A DNA stretch of 64,000 nucleotides from Bacteroidales bacterium (GTDB taxonomy: Bacteria > Bacteroidota > Bacteroidia > Bacteroidales > Marinilabiliaceae): contig QKJP01000060.1 of the NCBI GenBank assembly GCA_003249255.1, positions 1-64,000 on the forward strand, in the 5' to 3' direction. How positions within the stretch are numbered: the first letter of the stretch is position 1; every line of letters starts with the position of its first letter. The translations under genes were made by a program, and so were the position numbers. Positions 63,101 to 64,000 of the stretch are shown here, piece after piece. The notes under the pieces are model-generated. The model ran no database searches, was not told where the DNA came from, and worked only from the letters and a program-made list of their open reading frames with translations.

Positions 63101-64000
63101 TTTAGATGGCAGAACACTTTACTTCCCTTATGCTCGTGAAGCTGTTTATGCCTTATCTTCTGCCTGCCGAAGTGTGGGTATGAAATCTGAAGTTCTACCC
63201 ATGCAAAATGAGGCCATTATCGAACTGGGAAGAAAGCACACTTCAGGTGGGGAATGCTTTCCAATGATAGCAACCACAGGGAGCTTCCTGGCCAAGTTGC
63301 AAGAACCGGGAATTGATCCGGCCAAAACTGCTTTCTTTATGCCTGATCACAATGGGCCATGCCGCTTTGGGCATTACAATAAGCTGCATCGCATCATCTT
63401 TAACCGTCTTGGGTACAACGAGGCAGAAATTGTTCAACCAAGTAACGATGACGCTTATGCCAGTATTGCACCGGGACAAGCAACCAAGTGGCGCATCACG
63501 GCTATAAAAGGAATTGTTGCCATTGACTTGTTGCGAAAAATGCAACAACAGAAACGGCCTTATGAAATCAGTAAGGGCGAGACCAATAAGGTTTATGATG
63601 AATGCATGGCTAAAGTTTGCGAGTCGCTTGAAAATGGTGCAAAAAACCTGAAAGTGGTCATGAAAGATTGTGCCATCAAATTTAAGGACATTCCTTACGT
63701 TAAAGGAAAGCGCAAACCGGTGGTGGCCATCGTTGGTGAAATCTTTATGCGAGATAATCCTTATTGCAGTGCAAACCTGGTAGAACGTCTTGAGAATCTG
63801 GGAGCAGAAACCATGATGGCGCCATTTGGAGAATGGATTTCCTACTCTACTCATCGTTACAAGCGCGATAGCAAATGGAAGAGAGATACTAAAGGTAAAA
63901 TTAAAGCACGTATTCAAGGTTTGTTCCAGCATCATGTTGAAGAGTCACTTCTCAAAGTTGTGGAAGCTAATTTTCCACTTGAAGAGGAAATTGCTGTAAA
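60102..64000 (+). CDS. Giant 2-hydroxyacyl-CoA dehydratase activase-type fusion protein (truncated by window)
   Basis: An open frame of 1299 codons from the ATG at 60102 continues past the right edge. Two BadF/HgdC-type ATPase activases are fused: residues about 1-300 (GIDVGSTSVNTVVLD, GGEDSKLIF, CAAGTGSFL) and about 320-580 (GIDVGSLSTNVVL, GGQDSKYI, CAAGTGSFL). Each keeps the two cluster cysteines (Cys132/Cys172 and Cys445/Cys485, both 40 apart). A Cys-rich linker (CKKCSNYC) then joins DUF2229 and 2-hydroxyacyl-CoA dehydratase-like domains (IPRGLMLYYQQFPFW, AETCLPVELMHGHV, GGECFPMI). Such activases use ATP to inject an electron into dehydratases. The substrate is unknown. Confidence 0.9.
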   Translation, partial: MKYSLGIDVGSTSVNTVVLDKNNQVIKEFYDFSYGKPFHVLKDRLDSILTEFPKEEMLHISFTGSGGNKAAELLGGKMVNEIIAQSTAVAKLYPQAKTIIEMGGEDSKLIFMDQGQIEGQSYLTDFAMNSLCAAGTGSFLDQQGKRIGVKIDKEFGELSLKSENPPRIAGRCSVFAKSDMIHLQQVATPVHDILAGLCFAVARNFKSTLGKGKEFTTPIIFQGGVASNVGMIRAFNEILDLNEGELIIPDNHAAMGAIGSSLYLQDNPEDYIGFKGLEALEQFLSQQESIQSNIQPLIEGNHERNKEVRDISQEKEKVEVFLGIDVGSLSTNVVLIDKDINVIARRYIPTASKPLNAIRRGLSEIGDEVGAKVKVVGVGTTGSGRYLTGDFIGADSIQNEITAQATATIALNPEVDTIFEIGGQDSKYIQIQNGVVTDFEMNKVCAAGTGSFLEEQAEKLNINIKEEFAKLGFEGKNPSKLGERCTVFMESDLNSLLQKGDQKENLIAGLAYSTVSNYINRVVRDKPIGDHIYFQGGVTNNKAVVAAFEQVTGKKINIPPHFDITGSIGAAILARDKMPKGAKTKFKGFEVSKTPFTADSFTCKKCSNYCEIRRIKVEGEKPLFYGGICDMYEVEDRKGKGVDIPNLFEERLVMLQDGFKESKTPTRKTIGIPRGLMLYYQQFPFWRNFWENLGFDVVISDESNKTLLNNAIEMMTAETCLPVELMHGHVDDLLKKNVDHIFLPFVVDNKVTDGSKTSNANCPWVQTNPFMIKASLHKDRNQTKLLIPTLHMKYPKTFQKEMADFIKEQFGISKSKVIKAIEKGNAAQDRFEQAIYKRGQEVIANLPKDKKAFVILGRPYNTSDPMQNLSLAEKLINMDILPIPLDFLPLKDENITDSYPNIYWPNGRKIVAGARIIEKNKDLNAIYLGNFRCGPDTFINHYVKKEIKSKPFLHLEVDEHGADAGMITRIEAFVDSLNGAYTKQIKVENFEDHVQNPAPNLDGRTLYFPYAREAVYALSSACRSVGMKSEVLPMQNEAIIELGRKHTSGGECFPMIATTGSFLAKLQEPGIDPAKTAFFMPDHNGPCRFGHYNKLHRIIFNRLGYNEAEIVQPSNDDAYASIAPGQATKWRITAIKGIVAIDLLRKMQQQKRPYEISKGETNKVYDECMAKVCESLENGAKNLKVVMKDCAIKFKDIPYVKGKRKPVVAIVGEIFMRDNPYCSANLVERLENLGAETMMAPFGEWISYSTHRYKRDSKWKRDTKGKIKARIQGLFQHHVEESLLKVVEANFPLEEEIAV

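Overview
The window is chromosomal DNA of a low-GC member of the Bacteroidota, most likely a Bacteroidales/Marinilabiliales-type organism. Four things point there. One secreted protein carries a type IX secretion (T9SS) sorting domain. Several families are typical of the phylum (DUF5916, DUF6427, DUF4834, DUF2723, LytTR regulators, PD40/TPR proteins). Promoters fit the Bacteroidota -7 consensus TAnnTTTG. Start codons lack obvious Shine-Dalgarno sequences. I see no rRNA, tRNA, CRISPR array, prophage or complete insertion sequence.

Layout. 0-1.2 kb is a scar zone: a partial gene, two toxin-antitoxin-like genes that both lost their 5' ends, and copies of two dispersed repeats. 1.2-6.4 kb holds a UPF0104-like membrane protein, then a periplasmic-binding lipoprotein next to a 1031-aa hybrid histidine kinase. 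14.3-6.6 kb (minus strand) is a tight five-gene operon: DUF2723 membrane protein, polysaccharide deacetylase, purD, DUF6427 and a NodU/CmcH carbamoyltransferase. 14.4-15.4 kb is an arsR/arsC pair. 15.5-20.8 kb holds a four-helix-bundle gene broken by one nonsense codon, an M28 peptidase, a DUF5916 outer-membrane protein and a VapBC-like pair. 20.9-28.8 kb carries ilvC, an AraC regulator, a dCMP deaminase with an S41 protease, a DUF4834 protein, a small secreted protein and a DEAD-box helicase.

29-32.2 kb contains two secreted proteins, then an orphan Rhs tip: the C-terminal end of an Rhs core fused to a ParB-like toxin domain, overlapped by a probable immunity gene and bracketed by near-identical terminator hairpins. 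32.2-32.9 kb is a nest of inverted repeats. 32.9-41.8 kb holds a sulfatase-fold phosphotransferase, a TPR/PD40/SPOR-like protein, the rbfA-methyltransferase-FtsX/LolC-type permease cluster and dusB. 41.8-42.7 kb has no protein gene but contains a candidate structured ncRNA with its own promoter and strong terminator. 42.7-50.9 kb is a TetR-TolC-adaptor-RND pump operon followed by an MFS transporter. 51.2-54.9 kb (minus strand) is the rplM-rpsI-rpsB-tsf ribosomal operon and pyrH. 55.2-59.8 kb has two hypothetical envelope proteins, guaD, an alkyladenine glycosylase and a LytTR regulator whose receiver domain lacks its phospho-acceptor. From 60.1 kb a very large 2-hydroxyacyl-CoA dehydratase activase-type protein runs off the right edge.

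The least conventional content is in the spacers. At least four dispersed repeat families are present, and some copies sit so close to genes (arsC, pyrH, the Rhs immunity gene) that they probably supply 5' or 3' regulatory sequence. The best candidates for something undescribed are the ncRNA at 42.34-42.53 kb, the Rhs orphan cassette, the binding-lipoprotein/kinase pair and the purD-linked envelope operon.
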